From Alphaproteobacteria bacterium (lineage in GTDB: Bacteria > Pseudomonadota > Alphaproteobacteria > Puniceispirillales > Marisalimonadaceae): DNA of 5,473 bases. How positions within the stretch are numbered: the first letter of the stretch is position 1; the number at the start of each line of letters is the position of its first letter. The stretch spans positions 1-5,473 of the forward strand of contig JADHRC010000110.1 in assembly GCA_016777645.1 (NCBI GenBank), written 5' to 3'. Positions 4,191 through 5,473 of this stretch are shown here, in pieces. Below the pieces are notes generated by a model that made no database searches, was not told where the DNA came from, and saw nothing but the letters and a program-made list of their open reading frames with translations. The translations under genes and the position numbers were made by a program.

Positions 4191-5473
4191 ATAGATAATT
4201 TAATCAAAATATTTTCTGATAGATCAAAAAACATTTTAAATTCAGCTTTTGATCTTGCTCAGCAAAAAAATACTACATTAACTTCCAATCATATACTTTA
4301 TATAATCCTAAGGGATCAGGAGAAATATATTACTGATCTATTGAAAAATTTAAAAGTAAACATAAATCATCTTAAAAATATTATACATTTACTTATAGAA
4401 AATAATAGAAAGATTCAAAATGTTGAGAGAGTTGATAATAGTGTAGTTAACTTAGTCCGAATGGCTGAAATATTAATAGTAGATTTTGGTGACAAGTTTG
4501 TAACACAAGAAATTTTACTATTATCATTTACAAAAATAAATGATCAAACAAAAGAGATCTTAAACAAAAATAACGTTAACTTTAAAAATTTATATGATGA
4601 AATAAAAAAGTTTAGGAAAGATAAAAAGGCTATGAATGAAACAGCAGAATCTGGTTTCGATACTCTCAATAGATATGCTTCTAACTTAACTGAGAAAGCA
4701 ACAAAAGGTTTTTTAGATCCTGTCATTGGAAGAGATGAGGAAATCAGACGAGTTATACAGGTCTTGTCCAGAAGAACAAAGAATAATCCAATATTAATAG
4801 GTGAACCAGGAGTTGGTAAAACAGCAATTGCTGAAGGGCTAGCTTTAAGAATAGCTAACAAAGATGTTCCTGAAAAATTAAAAGCAAAACAAATATTCTC
4901 TCTGGATTTAGCTAGTATATTAGCTGGAGCAAAATTTAGGGGTGATTTTGAAGAAAGGTTAAAATCTCTCTTAAATGAAATTGAAAAACAACAAGATAAT
5001 ATAATTCTGTTTATAGATGAGATACATTCTTTAGTTGGAGCAGGTGGCGGGGACGGTTCTCTTGATGCTTCTAATATATTTAAACCCGCTTTGGCTCGTG
5101 GGGAATTGCATTGTATAGGTGCCACTACATTAGATGAGTATAGAAAATATGTTGAAAAAGATAAAGCTTTAGAAAGAAGATTCCAGCAAGTTTATATTAA
5201 TGAACCTGATATCGACAATTCTATATCTATGATGCGTGGCATTAAAGAAAAATATGAGCTTTTCCATGGTATTACTATTAGTGATAAAGCCTTGTTGGCT
5301 TCTGTAAATTTGTCTTCTAGGTATATAACTGACAGATATTTACCTGATAAAGCAATTGATTTAATAGATGAGGCAGCTAGTCGCAAAAGAATAGAAATCG
5401 ATTCTAAACCAGATGAGCTAGACGAAATTGATAGGAGAATAATTCAATTACAAATTGAAAAAAAAGTTTTAAT
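4191..5473 (+). CDS. clpB: ClpB ATP-dependent disaggregase, N-terminal half (3' truncated by window; non-canonical start)
   Basis: ClpB is a cytosolic AAA+ hexamer that, with DnaK, pulls proteins out of aggregates by threading them through its pore. 427 codons are visible (E. coli ClpB: 857 residues). Numbered from ATA 4191, a divergent Clp_N double-repeat domain covers about residues 9-143, then a linker. The first ATPase domain follows: LDPVIGRDEEIRR, Walker A GEPGVGKT (204-211, Lys210), pore loop AKFRG (Phe249), Walker B ILFIDE (Asp276, Glu277) and arginine fingers LERRF (329, 330). SKPDELDEIDRRIIQL marks the start of the ClpB-type coiled-coil middle domain and separates it from ClpA and ClpC. 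The frame opens after a TAA at 4164-4166 but has no ATG, GTG, TTG or CTG until TTG 4341. ATA 4191 would give IDNLIKIFSDRSK, which fits family N-termini. ATG 4178 is out of frame and stops after six codons. Identity is certain; the start is not. Confidence 0.93.
   Translation, partial: MDNLIKIFSDRSKNILNSAFDLAQQKNTTLTSNHILYIILRDQEKYITDLLKNLKVNINHLKNIIHLLIENNRKIQNVERVDNSVVNLVRMAEILIVDFGDKFVTQEILLLSFTKINDQTKEILNKNNVNFKNLYDEIKKFRKDKKAMNETAESGFDTLNRYASNLTEKATKGFLDPVIGRDEEIRRVIQVLSRRTKNNPILIGEPGVGKTAIAEGLALRIANKDVPEKLKAKQIFSLDLASILAGAKFRGDFEERLKSLLNEIEKQQDNIILFIDEIHSLVGAGGGDGSLDASNIFKPALARGELHCIGATTLDEYRKYVEKDKALERRFQQVYINEPDIDNSISMMRGIKEKYELFHGITISDKALLASVNLSSRYITDRYLPDKAIDLIDEAASRKRIEIDSKPDELDEIDRRIIQLQIEKKVL
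4632..4634 (+). other. Possible internal start for an N-domain-less short ClpB isoform
   Basis: An in-frame ATG falls at residue 148, in the linker between the N-domain and the first ATPase domain (KKAMNETAESGF). E. coli makes a short ClpB from an internal GTG at codon 149, at the equivalent place in its linker. GGAAAG at 4615-4620 lies 11 bases upstream and AAGG at 4626-4629 only two bases upstream; neither spacing is ideal. Use as a start is inference. Confidence 0.35.

Noticed and set aside
4461..4463. ATG 4461 as the true clpB start
   Set aside because: It falls in the middle of the N-domain and would discard the recognisable first Clp_N repeat; it has no good Shine-Dalgarno.
4544..5125. 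193-codon reading frame on the - strand
   Set aside because: It lies wholly antisense to the well-conserved clpB coding sequence, has no recognisable domain, and its Ser/Leu/Ile-rich composition is that of a reverse shadow.
5192..5386. 64-codon - strand reading frame inside clpB
   Set aside because: Antisense to conserved ClpB sequence around the arginine fingers and beyond; no independent evidence.

Overview
The window is a conserved housekeeping block, all on the + strand, in the order ispG (3' end only) - hisS - prfA - prmC - DUF4167 gene - clpB (5' half only). This order, and above all the DUF4167 protein next to clpB, is typical of Alphaproteobacteria. The DNA is strongly AT-rich, with AAA/ATA/TTA codons and AGA arginines. 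Spacing is tight: 35 bp, then 0-12 bp, then an 8-bp overlap. This suggests a streamlined alphaproteobacterium, perhaps a SAR11-like marine lineage; an AT-rich host-associated lineage is the alternative. The lineage is inferred, not proven.

Layout: 1-192 is the C-terminus of IspG (isoprenoid MEP pathway). 228-1478 is histidyl-tRNA synthetase. 1491-2567 is peptide chain release factor 1, starting on TTG. 2560-3447 is PrmC, which methylates the GGQ glutamine of release factors. 3448-3615 is a non-coding gap with a possible terminator and competing hairpins. 3616-4107 encodes a small DUF4167 protein. 4108-4190 carries a heat-shock-like promoter with a 17-bp palindrome in its spacer. From about 4191 to the window end runs the N-terminal half of the ClpB disaggregase. 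No tRNA, rRNA, CRISPR array, insertion sequence or other mobile element was seen.

Functionally, hisS-prfA-prmC looks like one translation operon in which PrmC modifies the product of the gene just upstream. The DUF4167 gene and clpB probably have their own promoters, with clpB likely under RpoH-type heat-shock control. The most unusual points are these. The clpB reading frame has no ATG, GTG or TTG before its conserved N-domain; ATA at 4191 is the best start. An in-frame ATG lies where E. coli starts its short ClpB isoform. The prfA start sits immediately behind a UAG stop that only RF1 reads. I found no clearly novel multi-gene system here; this is mainly ordinary core genome with several regulatory oddities.
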